Source of the DNA: Chara braunii
Lineage: Eukaryota > Streptophyta > Charophyceae > Charales > Characeae
Length of the DNA: 23,307 bases
Assembly: GCA_003427395.1 (NCBI GenBank)
Contig: BFEA01000073.1
Coordinates: 1,247,401 to 1,270,707, forward strand
Reading direction: 5' to 3'
Position numbers and translations under genes: made by a program. Positions within the stretch are counted from its first letter, which is position 1, and every line of letters starts with the position of its first letter. The notes beneath the pieces are model-generated. The model worked only from the letters and a program-made list of their open reading frames with translations, was not told where the DNA came from and made no database searches. Positions 1 to 9,759 of this stretch are shown piece after piece.

Positions 1-63
1 CCCCCCCCCCGGCGGTGGGTGCTGCTGCCTGCGCACGTGGCTGGCACATGCTGCCTCTCTGCA

Positions 64-77
64 CTGCCACGTGGCAG
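64..77. repeat. 14-bp perfect palindrome with a CACGTG core
   Basis: CTGCCACGTGGCAG reads the same on both strands. Its core CACGTG is the plant G-box (bHLH/bZIP site), and a second CACGTG lies at 34-39. Both sit in the GC-rich left edge. A regulatory role is possible, for example as part of an LTR promoter, but it is inferred only from the motif. Confidence 0.4.
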
Positions 78-269
78 CTTGCCGTGGACCTTGAAGACCC
101 CCCTGGTTAGGGGGCTGCACTACAGGAGCATCTGGGTGGCTGATCCAGATCTCAGCCCACCCCAGATTTTTCTTCTATTGTAGTGGCATCAGGCGAGCTG
201 CATCTTCAAGGCCAAGGTAGTGCTCTGCTCTTGGCCACCCAAGAGCGCGGTATCACCATCCTACCACTA

Positions 270-620
270 ACCCACTCTCTCCCAACCTCTTTTCTCTCCC
301 CTCCCCATCATCTAATCATCTCTTCTAACCTAATCACTACTCCCTCCTCCTACCTCCCTCTCCACTCATCTTCCACAATCTTTTTCTCTCCTCTCCTCCC
401 CACTCACCATCTTCTACTAATGTCATCTACTCCTCTCCACCTTTTCCATATCCTTCTCTCCCATTCTACTGCCCTCCTCTCCTCCTTCCCTCCCCCGTCT
501 CCCACTTTACTTTTTCTTTCTCTTCTCACCTATTTCTCTCTTTCTTCATCACTTTTCCATCCCCCCCCTCCCAACTTCGAATTTTTCTGTTTTTCTTTTT
601 TTCTCTTTTCTCTTTGATTT
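270..620. repeat. Pyrimidine-rich low-complexity tract
   Basis: The top strand is almost all C and T, made of short CTC, TCC and TTC words with few purines. It is open in one frame only because CT-rich codons contain no stops. The encoded Ser/Leu/Pro/Phe-rich string has no domain character, so it is not treated as a gene. Confidence 0.75.
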
Positions 621-776
621 AAATTTTCTCTTTTCCCCCAAAAATTCGAATTATCTTATTCCCTACTTCTTTTCTCATTTTCTGATTTATTTTTATTTTT
701 ATTTTATTTATTCTGAAAATTTGAATTTTTATGTGGCACCTCTATATCTTGCTAGGACTTAAGTCTTTTCTGCTGT

Positions 777-1147
777 CGGCGCATATTTTGACCCCTTGGG
801 GGTAACGAAGTGTTGCCGCACATTTTCTTCTTACCGCACATTTTGACCCCTTGGGGGTAGTGAAGCGCTGACCAAGTTTTCCCATTTTACTTGGTCTTTT
901 TCTTGACGGCACACTTCGACCCCATGGCGGTAACGAAATGCTGCCGAAATTTGTGAAAAATTCCAAAACTTAATTTCTCTTCACTCTCCTCCACCTCCTT
1001 ATTTATTTATCTATGTATTTATTTATTTATTTTTTTATTTTTCTGAAAACTTTAATTTGCGGCATTTTGAAAGTTAGTGTGCTCCTCTTGCTCTTTTCTT
1101 CCTCTTGGCACATTTTTGACCCCATGGGGGGTGGGAAAATGCTACCG
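777..1147. repeat. Cluster of four ~40-bp imperfect palindromic repeats
   Basis: Four related units lie at 777-818, 834-873, 907-946 and 1106-1147. Each opens near CGGCAC or CCGCAC, has a self-complementary centre such as GACCCCTTGGGGGT or GACCCCATGGGGGG, and most end in GCTGCCG or a variant. The unit at 907-946 is nearly its own reverse complement, so each copy could fold into a hairpin. The two right-hand copies also share the downstream text ATTCCAAAA followed by (ATTT)n, so a larger unit of roughly 200 bp seems to have been duplicated. The function is unknown. Confidence 0.65.
999..1041. repeat. ATTT microsatellite-like tract
   Basis: Repeated ATTT tetranucleotides with small interruptions; a similar tract occurs near 1195-1240. 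Both follow copies of the palindromic repeat, which fits a duplicated unit. Confidence 0.6.
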
Positions 1148-1325
1148 AAAATTCCAAAAAAATAAATATTATCTCTCTCCTCACTCTTTATATTTTATTT
1201 ATTTATTTACTTCTATTTATTCTTTCTTTTATTTTTATCTTGAAATTTCATTGTTTATTTTACTTTCTCTCCCCCTCCCCTCCATGGTTATTATTTTCTT
1301 TTGTTGATTAGGTCACCGCTACCCT

Positions 1326-1395
1326 CCCCTAACCACCCTAACCCCGGTTAGGGTCTTTTTTGGGTTTTTCTAGGGTTTAGGGTTCTCCTAACCCC
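1326..1395. repeat. Short telomere-like motif (CCCTAAC / TTTAGGG)
   Basis: The stretch holds CCCTAAC words near 1326-1345 and TAGGGTTTAGGGTT at 1371-1384, which is two units of the plant-type telomere repeat. The array is too short to be a telomere. It may be a chance or leader-associated motif. Confidence 0.35.
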
Positions 1396-1604
1396 ACCTA
1401 TTATCCCGCCTCCTCCCGTCGGGCACCCTGGACCCGAACGGCTCCTCTCCCCTCGACCGGATTCGCGCCACCATCTCACGCGCGACCCATTGGTCATGGG
1501 GCGAGCCGGCCCACGACTACCCACTCCGCTCTCGCAGTACCCTCCCTCTCACCGATGGTCCCCTGTCCCCATACCACAACCCATCTCTCCCCCCACCTCC
1601 CACC

Positions 1605-3676
1605 ATGTCTACCTCTCTTCCTCCACCACCCACGGACAGGGCTACAATTGAGGAGATTGTTGCGGCGTCGTCCACCTCTCAGGCGTCTACCCACCCAATG
1701 CTCCAGGGTCAGCACGTTGTGGACCCCACGGACCTTTGCGTTGTTCTTGCGTCTTTCCTTGCACCTCTGCACGCGCGACTAGATTCATTTGCACCCTTGG
1801 AGAGGCAAGTCAATGTGCTCGCCCTTGAAGTTCACCGCCTCACGGGTTCTCCTCATCGCTCTCCCCACCGCTCTCAGACCCCATCCCCTACCGTCTCGGA
1901 GTCCGGCTCTCCACGACTCCAAGGACGGAGATGTGGCGGTTCGTCCTCCTCCGCGGGCCAGGTCTAGCACTCCCACTCCGCCGTGGCGAGTGTTGATGCC
2001 GCTCAGACCATACCGTCTGTTGCGGTACATCCATTGGCTCCCACCGCTCCCGCCGCCCCTGCCGCTTCGGTCACTGCCGCAGCTGTTGTCGCCCAGATAC
2101 CGGTATCTGGCAAGGCAGTTTCCTCTACCCACCCCGGTGCTGCTTCCCAGCTTCCTGCACAGGTCGCGACACTACAGTCCGGAGTTCTTCCTCCTCCCGC
2201 TCGGGTACTCTCTCCGCCTCCTCCACCTCCGACCCCACGCGCCCAACGGGCGGCTGCCCTACAGGCCACCGTGGCGCAGCTCCAGATGGAGAGTCTATCC
2301 CTGAGACAGCCTCACATTTCACAGGCTGCTCACCCTTCTTCTTCTTATACCGCCCCTCCCACCTCTGTCTTCCGGGCTCGTTTCCCTCGACCAACTCCCC
2401 CCCCTCTACCCTACTACCTCGCTACTCCTTCACAGTTGGCTATGGCTGTTGCCTCCACGTCTGCTGGACCGTCCACCAGCAGCCCCGACTCTCAGCCTGC
2501 TACCACTTCCACATCTGCACCGACCTCGACATTTGCCGCTGCAGTGCAGGCGCCTCGACCTCTCTCCCTTCGGCGTCAGCACGCCGGTCCCAGCCTTGTG
2601 CGTTTGTTGGACATACCTGACTTCGATGGTACTATGCGTGTGTCGCACTGGTTGCAAGCCGCCACACGTGCACTGACACTGACTGGCACTCGTCAGGCGT
2701 TGTGGTGCTCCACGCTCGCAACTAAATTGCGAGGCGGCGCGTTCTCCACATGGGGGAACTATTATTCCCATCGTACTCGCGCAGGTGAGGATCCCACTCT
2801 CGCGGATTTCACTGCGTTCCTCCATGACCGCTACGACACTCTCCACGATGCGACTGACGCCTTAAATCGGGTCACCCAGACGCAGTGGCATGGGTCCTTC
2901 GCACCAACCGATCTTGAGCGTCACATTAGAGTGTTTCAAGACGCCCGCCTCATTTGCGATGAGGCACTTTTACCTGAGGTCCTTTTGACCAACAGATTCG
3001 TAGTCAGCCTTCCGACTGACTACCGCATCAAGCATTGGCTACAGAGCTTCGCCTCTTCAGAGCAGGCCTACGAGGATGCTTGACAGTACCAGAAGATGCG
3101 GAGTCGCTTCTCGACGCCCTATCTTCCTTGCGATCCACCGCCACCGCCACCCAGTCACGAGGTACCACGAGCGGTCGATCCTCCCTCGCCGACCGCTTTC
3201 GCTGACCAGGCCGACCTGGAGCGTCATTACCTCGACGTTACAGTTCTCTAGAGTACGGTGAGGACGCCTCAACAGAGCTTGACCCTACCTTTGGGGACGC
3301 CCCCCAGGACATTGAGCTCCGAGACGTCATCCAGTATCACTTGGATGACGACACTGTTCCAGTGGCCGAACGTTTACAGATGGTCATGTCCGCTATGGAT
3401 CGTGCACGCAGTCGGGTTGCACAGGTTGGGGCCCACACGTCCACGGTTCCTCAGATCGATCTCCCGCAGGGTTTTGTCCCTCCTCGCGGAGCTCTATCCC
3501 CTGAGGAGCGTGCCACACTCGAGACCCGTCGCGGTTGCCTTCGTTGCCTCCAGGATGGACACACCTCCTCACGGTGTACATACCATGGCACCTTTAATCG
3601 GTACTACGCTGACATTTCTCGTCAGCGCCGATCTCAGTCCTCCCCCGACCCCGCCCGACCAGCCCCACCCAGCTAG
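1605..3676 (+). pseudogene. gag: Gag (capsid/nucleocapsid) pseudogene of the chromovirus
   Basis: The ATG at 1605 sits in a CACCATG context and is the likely start. One frame runs to 3251 with TAG at 1965 and TGA at 3081. Coding then shifts frame and continues to 3676. The first ~200 residues are rich in Ala, Pro, Ser and Thr and look disordered. From about 2595 comes a retrotransposon capsid domain: a segment like DIPDFDGTMRVSHWL, then Trp- and Arg-rich helices ending near 3080. A zinc knuckle of the CX2CX4HX4C type lies at 3536-3577 (CLRCLQDGHTSSRC) with all four ligands present. It would bind the element RNA. Between capsid and knuckle lies a Pro-rich linker (about 3120-3200). The gene is broken but easy to recognise. 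Confidence 0.8.
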
Positions 3677-4716
3677 CCACGGTGCAGTGTATCATTGAGG
3701 CCTCACACGTAACCAGCTTCCCGACCACTGAATCACGATTTGCCCCTTTGGCTACCCCACCAGAGGATCCTCAGGACACGAGAGACGTCGTTCTCTTTGC
3801 CCTACTGTCTGTCGAGGTACCGTCTGCTCCACAGCAGACCGCCGCAAATAGTCCTCCGCCTCCGAGACTTCCGATGTGCCGCGTCATTCGCACATCTCGT
3901 TGTAGTGCCCAGCGGGCGACTCGCGATGACGTTGTGTCATCTCTCCTAGATTTGAGCATGCTTCAGGTTCGCCAAGAGTGAATCATGAGACACGTAAACA
4001 TCCTACGTCGTCTTCTCACTCTGCTCTCTGACCCTGATCGCACCCTCCCCATTATCCCTATTCGCGTAGGGACATCTACGAGGGTGTACCGCACTTTATG
4101 GGACTTTGGCTCGCAGGGAGATTTCGTTCACCCTCATGTGGTTGAGAAAGCTCGCCTAGCTACCTCCGGGTCTCGCTCTTCTATCTCCGTCACCCTCGGA
4201 GATAACAAGACGCAACGCTTCTCTGATCAAACGGTCCCTGGTCTCCACTTCTCCCTCACGCTCCAGCCATCTGATAGTACCAAGACGCCTTGGCGCTACC
4301 ATTCCTCCACATATTTCGACGTGTTGGAGACTGGGTACAATTTTATCCTTGACACTCCCTGGTCTCACCGGTTTCGTGGTGCAGAGGCCGAACGAGCGAA
4401 AACGAAGTGTGGTCAAACCCATCGAATCTCCTTCATTGGAACCACGGGCGACACCCCTCCAGACCTACCCCCAGGACCCTCGTCCCTTTGGGTCCCACCC
4501 AGACATCGCCTTCACTTCTCCTCGTCAGTTTGCTCACTTCATACGACAGGAGGATGTCACGTTCTACTCAGTGAACGTCATGGATCTTTTTCGCTACGAT
4601 CCACTCTGTCCCGAGGTTGAGCTCATCTCATTGGAGCCTGATCCCCCTGACCCTTCCTCCATCTTCGCGGCTTCCATCTCCACATCCATCCGTCAGCCTG
4701 CGGATACCCCCTCGAC
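3677..4716 (+). pseudogene. Protease region pseudogene (retropepsin-like)
   Basis: This region joins Gag to RT. A frame opening near 3682 continues past a TGA at 3979 into the protease core. The retropepsin active-site triplet, D-S/T-G in the family, is read here as Asp-Phe-Gly at 4102-4110 inside LWDFGSQGDFVHP. The flap-proximal and C-terminal pattern follows, with FILDTPW near 4340-4360 where this family normally has Gly after Ile-Leu. Two key positions are thus altered, in addition to a frame change near 4380. The stretch 4349-4810 in the next frame holds a Pro/Ser-rich linker leading to RT. The enzyme would have matured the Gag-Pol polyprotein; this copy is almost certainly inactive. Confidence 0.7.
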
Positions 4717-5640
4717 ATGCAGGTTCCTTCCCCTGTCACTGCCGAGTCCACCCATATGTCTCGTGCTGACACAGACGTTGAGGAACTCACGCGGTTCACG
4801 ACCGACTTAGAGTCCGCCGTTCACGATTTGATTCGAGAGTACCGCGACGTTTTCCGCCCGTATTTCTCATACAACGGGATCCCTCCCATACGCGGTGTTG
4901 AACATTCTATCCAGCTCGTGCCTGACTATCGTAGCCACCATCAGGCATCCTACCGACTCTCGATTCCCGAGGCGACGGAACTCAAGCGTCAGCTTAAGGA
5001 GCTCCTTCGACTAGGTTTCATTAAACCCAATAACTGCCCTTGGGGTGCACCCGTCCTCTTTGCTCGCAAAGCGGACGAAACTCCCCGCCTTTGCATTGAC
5101 AACCACGGCCTTAACCGTTAAAAGGTTAAGAACAACTATCCCATGCCTTACGCGGATGAGCTATTTGACCGTTTGGCCGGTAACCGCTTCTTCACGAATA
5201 TCGATCTTCGTAGCGGTTACCACCAGATCCGCGTAGCCACAGAGGACCAGCCGAAGACCACCTTTCGATCGTGCTTCGACCACTACGAGTTCACGATGAT
5301 GCCATTCTGCCTCACCAATGCACCCGCCACCTTCTAGATGACGATGAACGACATCTTTAGGGACATCCTTGAAGAATACGTTCTCGTATACCTAGACGAC
5401 ATTCTGGTCTACAGTCGTACCTTAGAAGACCATCTAAGACACCTCCGCGATGTCCTACAGCGCTTACGCAAGCATGACTTCTATGCCAAGCTTAGTAAGT
5501 GCTGCTTTGCTCAGAGCAAAGTGGACTTCCTAGGACACCATGTGTCTGACCAGGGTCTCCACATGGACGACGCGAAGATCACTGTTATTGCAGAGTTGCC
5601 CGTCCCCACCTGCCAAGCAGCTTCGCAGTTTTTTAGGCCT
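4717..5640 (+). pseudogene. Reverse transcriptase pseudogene
   Basis: This is a Ty3-type RT. In order: a VEHSIQLVPDYRS-like entry (about 4900), the LLRLGFIKPNNCPWGAPVLF palm/fingers segment (5005-5060), the first catalytic Asp in FTNIDLRSGYHQIR (Asp codon at 5203), the FCLTNAPATF segment, and the catalytic YLDD at 5389-5400 (VYLDDILVYS). It ends with the connection DFLGHHVS (about 5525). All three catalytic aspartates are present. One frame is used from 4717 to about 5610, interrupted by TAA at 5119 and TAG at 5335; the second sits where related elements commonly have Gln. A frame change near 5610 leads into the RNase H part. Confidence 0.88.
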
Positions 5641-6551
5641 CACTAGTTATTATAGTAATTTTATTCAGGGATACGCTAGGTATTCCTACGTCCTTACCTC
5701 CACCCTCCTCCGGAAGAACCCGCCGTGGTTTTGGACACCCCTGTGCGAGGACGCCTTTCGCGCCCTCAAGAAGACGGTAACTTGTGCACCGCTTCTTCGC
5801 CTCCCCGGTTTTGATCGCCCCTTCATCGTCTCCACTGATGCGTCAGATTTTTGCAATAGAAGTAGTACTTTCTCAGGTGTTTCCCGCTCCTCCGGATTCA
5901 CCTTATCCCCATGTTCCTCCTTTTCCCCCCTCTCCTGCTAACACTGCTTCTAGACTGACGCCTACCTTCCTAGCACTTCCCTCCACTGACAGTCCTCCCG
6001 TTACTTACTCCCCGACCATCACAAAGGATGGGACTGTCGAGTCTCGTGTTGGGGATTGTCCGATTGCCTTCTACTCCCGTCAGCTACTGCCTGCCAAGAT
6101 AAACTACACCGATGAACGTGAGGTTCTCGCAGTAGTTTATGCTATCCGGCATTGGCGTCACTACCTGCACAGGGCGCCCTTCACGGTGCGCACGAACAAC
6201 TCAGTTGTCCAGGCTCTCCTCACGAAGCCCAAGTTTTTCCCTCGACAGGCACGTTGGTGGCGTGACTTATCCGAGTTCAGTTCCACCACCCAACCCATCA
6301 AGGGTGAAACGAACCGCGTCGCGGATGCCTTGTCCCACCGTCCTAATCACAATCAGGAACCCATCCATCTTGCTTTCATTTCCATCACCACTGTTGATCA
6401 GTCGGTGATCGACGCATATCGCACTCAGTACCGCCACTACCCGGATTATCGCGTCATCCATGCGACACTGCGAAGTGGCAAGATCGTTCCCTCATACTCA
6501 CTCGGTGAGAATGGTCTCGTGTACTGGCATGGCATATCTGGTCATATTTAA
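5641..6551 (+). pseudogene. RNase H pseudogene with an unusually long internal spacer
   Basis: The RT-RNase H connection (FLGLTSYYSNFI) is followed by the first RNase H strand with the catalytic Asp in STDASDF (about 5833-5850). An extra base in the T5 run at 5848-5852 shifts the frame. After VLSQV comes a Pro/Ser/Thr-rich stretch of about 60 residues (about 5880-6055) before CPIAFYSRQL resumes the fold; related enzymes usually have a short loop here. The Glu in YTDEREVLAVVYAIRH and the late Asp in RVADALS are present, but the mid-domain Asp expected in the V-R-T-D pattern is Asn (about 6190-6200). RNase H would remove the RNA strand during copying. This copy is not functional. Confidence 0.8.
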
Positions 6552-7621
6552 CCAAGTATCTGTGTTCCCTCCACCGGCAGCTCCTTGTCCAGGCTGTAGC
6601 AGAGTTCCATGACCAGATAGTTGTCGGTCATATGGTCTTCCACAAGACGTTGACTCGTGTTTGCCGCCTATACGTCTGGCCGAAGTCCAAAGACTTCGTC
6701 AAAACCTACATCCAGGAGTGTCCTACCTGCCAGGAGGTGAACAGTGCGAACCACCTTTCGTATGGGTTACTTCAACCCTTACCCATACCTGAGGGTCGTT
6801 GGCAGTCCATCTCGATGGATTTCATTGGTCCCCTCCGCCCACCCACTGAGCGAGGTCATGATGCTATCTTGGTCGTCGTCAATCGCTTCACGAAGCGTGC
6901 ACGTTTTGTCCTATGCCGCTATCGCATTAGCGCTCGTGAAGTCGCCGACATCGTCTTCGACCGAGTCGTGAGAGATCACGGCTTACCTCAGAGCATCATC
7001 TCTGACCGTGACCCGCGCTTCACCAGCACATTCAGGCGACGCCTACACGAGATGTACGGATTCCAGCTCCGCTTCTCATCGTCTTACCACCCTCAGATGG
7101 TTGGTCAGACTGAGGTCACCAATAAAACTCTCTGTAGTATCCTCCGAAAGTTTGTTAGGGATGACCAGCAGTGAGACTTACACTTAGCCCACGCGGAGAT
7201 GGCGTACAACCACGCTGTTTCGCCAACCACTGGGATGTCGTCATTCTATTGCGACTTCAGCTACCACCCTTGCGTACCCGCGGACTTCCTACAACCATTG
7301 CGGTTGCGCACAAACACTCGTTGTCCTGTGTTTGACGACTAGATCGCCCACATGGCGGCGATTATGAAGTATGCACACGAGAGTCTAGCCGACTCCCAGA
7401 CTCGCATGGTCGTACGAGCAAACCGATCACGAATGGATCATTCATTTAAAGTCGGTGACGATGTGCTCGTCGACGCACACCACTTGCAGCTTGAAGCGGA
7501 TACGCTTCCCAAGTTCAGGCGTCGTTTCTTCGGCCCATGCCGCATCCTTCAGGCCGTCGGTTCTGATACTACCTCTAGTCCGGTCAGCTTTCGTGTGAAG
7601 CTATTTGATTACCTTCGATAG
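6549..7621 (+). pseudogene. Integrase pseudogene with intact DD35E residues
   Basis: A zinc-binding HHCC module begins with His at 6608 and 6629 and ends with Cys at 6719 and 6728 (H-X6-H-X29-C-X2-C). The catalytic core follows: Asp at 6818 (SMDFIGPL), Asp in SDRDPRF about 61 residues later, and Glu at 7112 (GQTE), with exactly 35 residues between the second and third, so the DD35E triad is present. The core is cut by TGA at 7172 where relatives carry Trp, by TAG at 7340 and by TAG at 7619, all in one frame with no frameshift. The GPY/F-like C-terminal part (7440-7620, with KFRRRFFGPCRIL) links to the chromodomain. It would insert the element DNA into chromosomes. Confidence 0.88.
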
Positions 7622-8356
7622 GCTCATGCACACGATGTTTACCACGTCTCCTTGCTGTGTCCTTATCGCAGACCGTCCGAGCGCTTCGTCGGACGTCCTT
7701 ATGAGCGCCCTCCACCTATCATGGTGGACAGTCACGAGGAGTTCTTTATTTACGACGTTGTATCTCGTCGAGTTACCGACGATACCACTCCACGCATCGA
7801 GTTCCTTGTGCGTTGGAAGGGCTATCCTGATGAGGAGGCTACTTGGGAGCCCCTCGAGCACCTGGAGCACGCCCGGATATTGGTGCGTGCATATGATCGT
7901 GCTCGTCGTGCTGAGACATCTGCTCCTACTCAGCCGACTGACCCTTTTCCTCCTCCTCCGGCTGAGGAGATTGCTGAGGACGAGCCCGCTCCCTCTAGGC
8001 TGTTCTTCAGCAGCAGACGGATGCCTCCCCGTGTCCACAGCGCACTCGTCGATGCTCTCGGCGTCTTGACGATTGACACTCTGATCACCTACTATCTCTC
8101 TACTGACTCATATCATCAGGTACTCCATCATCAACTTCTTCAGGATGTCAGCGTTTTGCAGCTCTGCTTCGACACCGACTCGACTCCTACTTCATCGACG
8201 TCATCGACCACTTTGACGAGTTCAGCTACCTTCTGGATTTCAGCCACCTTATCGGCTTCAGTTACTTTGGACGTGACTACTTCACGCCACGACCCTACCC
8301 TGTACATTCCCTTACATCTGTGGCATGATGGTTCTCACTTAGGTGGGTCTCCTTAA
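7622..8356 (+). pseudogene. Integrase C-terminus with chromodomain and long Ser/Thr tail
   Basis: This is the same frame as the integrase, after the TAG at 7619. HVSLLCPYR ends the integrase C-terminal domain. A chromodomain follows at about 7742-7900: FIYDVVSRRV, then VRWKGYPDEEATWEP. The aromatic cage residues Tyr (7751), Trp (7814) and Trp (7844) are all present. Chromodomains of this family read methylated histone H3 and guide integration. About 150 further residues follow before the stop at 8354, first Pro/Glu-rich, then Leu-rich, then Ser/Thr-rich (8180-8270). Most chromoviruses end soon after the chromodomain, so this tail may be read-through of noncoding DNA or a real extension. Confidence 0.85.
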
Positions 8357-8816
8357 GTTGGGCTCTCCCTTGGCATCGCATAGGCATTGGGACCGTAGCG
8401 TTATCCTGGCTTCCTGCTCCCAAATCTAGCTCCCTCCTCCCCCAGTCGGTGAGTTGTGTGCATGTTTCCCTCACCCACTCCCTTCATCACCCTAGTGTCG
8501 GCCCTTGCATGCCTTCAGTTAGGCATATCTCCACCCTATTCCAGGCTCCCCTTTTCATGGTCGACCCTGGAGGGTGTCACCCTTTTGTCGAGCATTACCC
8601 ACCCTTATGGTCTATCTGTTAGGGTCATTGGTTTTGTTTCTCTACCACTCTCCCTCACCTCGAGCCTGATGACCTATCCCTCCCTCATGTGTGACTGTCC
8701 TTAGGAGTTTCGATTCTTAGGCTGCATTCACCCCCTCTGAGACCATCCCACTCTTGGTAGTTCATCGACATGACATTATCTTGTGACATATTGTTTTTTT
8801 TTTTCCTTTCAGCACT

Positions 8817-8830
8817 GAGGCAATTGCCTC
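8817..8830. repeat. 14-bp perfect palindrome GAGGCAATTGCCTC
   Basis: GAGGCAATTGCCTC is identical to its reverse complement. It follows a T-rich run with a CAG and could mark a terminus or a regulatory site of the element. Its function is unknown. Confidence 0.5.
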
Positions 8831-9178
8831 CAGGACTTTAGGATTGTATATTGCTAGATTTCATTTTCTGATGTTAGCTAGGATGTGTATACCAGACATT
8901 TGCGTTTCATTTGATATTATGTAGCTTAGGTTGCATCGCATGGACTCAGCATGGAGCGTGCTCCGCACCCTAGATTTCTCAGCTTTCTTTTTATTGTAGA
9001 ATTTCGCTGCTTTTGCGGATAGCGTGTTTATGGCTCTTGCAATCCATTACAGGTCTCAGGATCGTGCAGCGGGCCTCCATCTGCCTTGGCCTACAACCAA
9101 GGCCTATTCAGCTATTTACCTGTTCGGCCTGTGGGACCAGGCCGTGGCCTGACCCTACAGGCCGTGTACTGTTTCTAT

Positions 9179-9237
9179 CCAGTCCAGTCCTGCCCGGTAC
9201 CACTGTCGGTACCAGGCCAGTCCAGTCCAGTCCAGTC
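9179..9237. repeat. CCAGT short tandem repeat with paired GGTACC
   Basis: CCAGT occurs twice at 9179-9188 and four times around 9217-9237. Between them lie two GGTACC palindromes (9196-9201 and 9208-9213). This looks like local slippage duplication. Confidence 0.6.
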
Positions 9238-9590
9238 AATCCGCTGGGGGTATACCCAAGCTGCAGTCTGTACCTCGTCATTCTTCATTTTGCACGTGTT
9301 GGAGTACGTGCGGTGTTGAGTCTGTGTCGGAGCCCCGCTGTCTCTTCCAGCTCCATCTCCACACTCTCCTTCCTGAAGCTCTTCTTCTACATCCTATCGG
9401 ACCGCCATCCCGACGGGTACGGCACACCATCCAGGACTTCAAGGCTCCCATCTGTTCACATTACAGCCACGCCGAGACCAGTAAGCTTCCCAGGGGACCA
9501 TCCCAGGTACTATTCCGACTCAATCAGCTAATGGGCGCACTGGCACGCGACCGAGGAACTGCCAGTCTGCCACCCTACCCATCCTCATGT

Positions 9591-9653
9591 CAGCGCTTTG
9601 AACGGTGTCTTCGAAATGTCCTTTGGAGTCACCGTTGGAGTCACCCGTTACTC
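9591..9653. repeat. Left arm of a 63-bp inverted repeat
   Basis: The reverse complement of 9591-9653 matches 9760-9822 at 61 of 63 positions with no gaps; both differences are C in the left-arm complement against T in the right arm. The arms are 106 bp apart. Read on the minus strand the left arm repeats the beginning of the coding region at 9766, so it is an inverted copy of that gene start. Confidence 0.92.
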
Positions 9654-9759
9654 TCTGGTCTGGTGCATGTAACGACTGTTCGGTCGATATCACCTTAAGG
9701 CCCTGAGGGTGATTGTCCTGAGTGCTGGTCATTGAGGTAGGATAGCGGTTGAAGGAAGC

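Larger units (their letters stand above)
1..1604. other. Noncoding leader region upstream of the chromovirus Gag
   Basis: No credible gene is seen in these 1.6 kb. The first 180 bases are GC-rich and begin with a run of ten C. From about 270 the top strand becomes almost purely pyrimidine, then AT-rich from about 620 to 1310, then GC-rich again before the Gag start at 1605. The stretch from about 184 to 1604 could be the 5' untranslated leader of the element, but no clear long terminal repeat was found. Separate entries describe the palindromic repeats, the CT tract and the telomere-like motif. Confidence 0.5.
1605..8356 (+). mobile_element. Decayed Ty3/gypsy chromovirus (Gag-PR-RT-RH-IN-chromodomain)
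   Basis: The order Gag, aspartic protease, reverse transcriptase, RNase H, integrase and chromodomain defines a Ty3/gypsy chromovirus. Such elements make particles in the cytoplasm, copy their RNA to DNA and integrate it, and the chromodomain biases integration towards certain chromatin. The coding line runs through all three forward frames: frame changes near 3252, 3676, 4380, 4730, 5610, 5850 and 6545, and nonsense codons at 1965, 3081, 3249, 3979, 5119, 5335, 7172, 7340 and 7619. The copy is therefore non-autonomous. Flanking LTRs were not convincingly identified; candidate edges are discussed under findings. Confidence 0.9.
8357..9590. other. Noncoding stretch, possible 3' end of the chromovirus
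   Basis: No domain is recognisable here. The stretch holds a T11 run near 8792-8804 followed by CCTTTCAG, a 14-bp palindrome at 8817-8830, a segment at 8966-8999 that resembles 158-183, and a CCAGT-rich patch at 9179-9237. A 3' LTR would be expected in 8357-9000, but I could not fix its edges, nor a clear polypurine tract. Short open frames at 9013-9531 and 9324-9698 have no recognisable features. Confidence 0.45.

Noticed and set aside
183-617. 144-codon open frame in the CT-rich tract
   Set aside because: It begins with GTG, and its Ser/Leu/Pro/Phe composition is the direct result of a pyrimidine-only strand; no domain is seen.
742-966. 74-codon minus-strand frame with repeated TPKGSK/YPQGVK-like peptides
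   Set aside because: The peptide repeats are translations of the palindromic DNA repeats and not a gene.
1480-1505. Possible tRNA primer site at TGGTCATGGGGCG
   Set aside because: It does not match a tRNA 3' end that I know, and no LTR edge lies beside it.
1785-2846. Several minus-strand and alternate-frame open runs over Gag
   Set aside because: They are shadows of the GC-rich, Ala/Pro-rich Gag frame.
7601-8069. Open runs of about 150 codons on both strands over the integrase-chromodomain junction
   Set aside because: The chromodomain frame explains this DNA; the others have no recognisable features.
8953-8976. Helitron-like 3' end: hairpin GGAGC-GT-GCTCC followed by CTAG
   Set aside because: The stem is only 5 bp with a 2-base loop, the spacing to CTAG is short, the next base is not T as expected, and no Helitron helicase is present.
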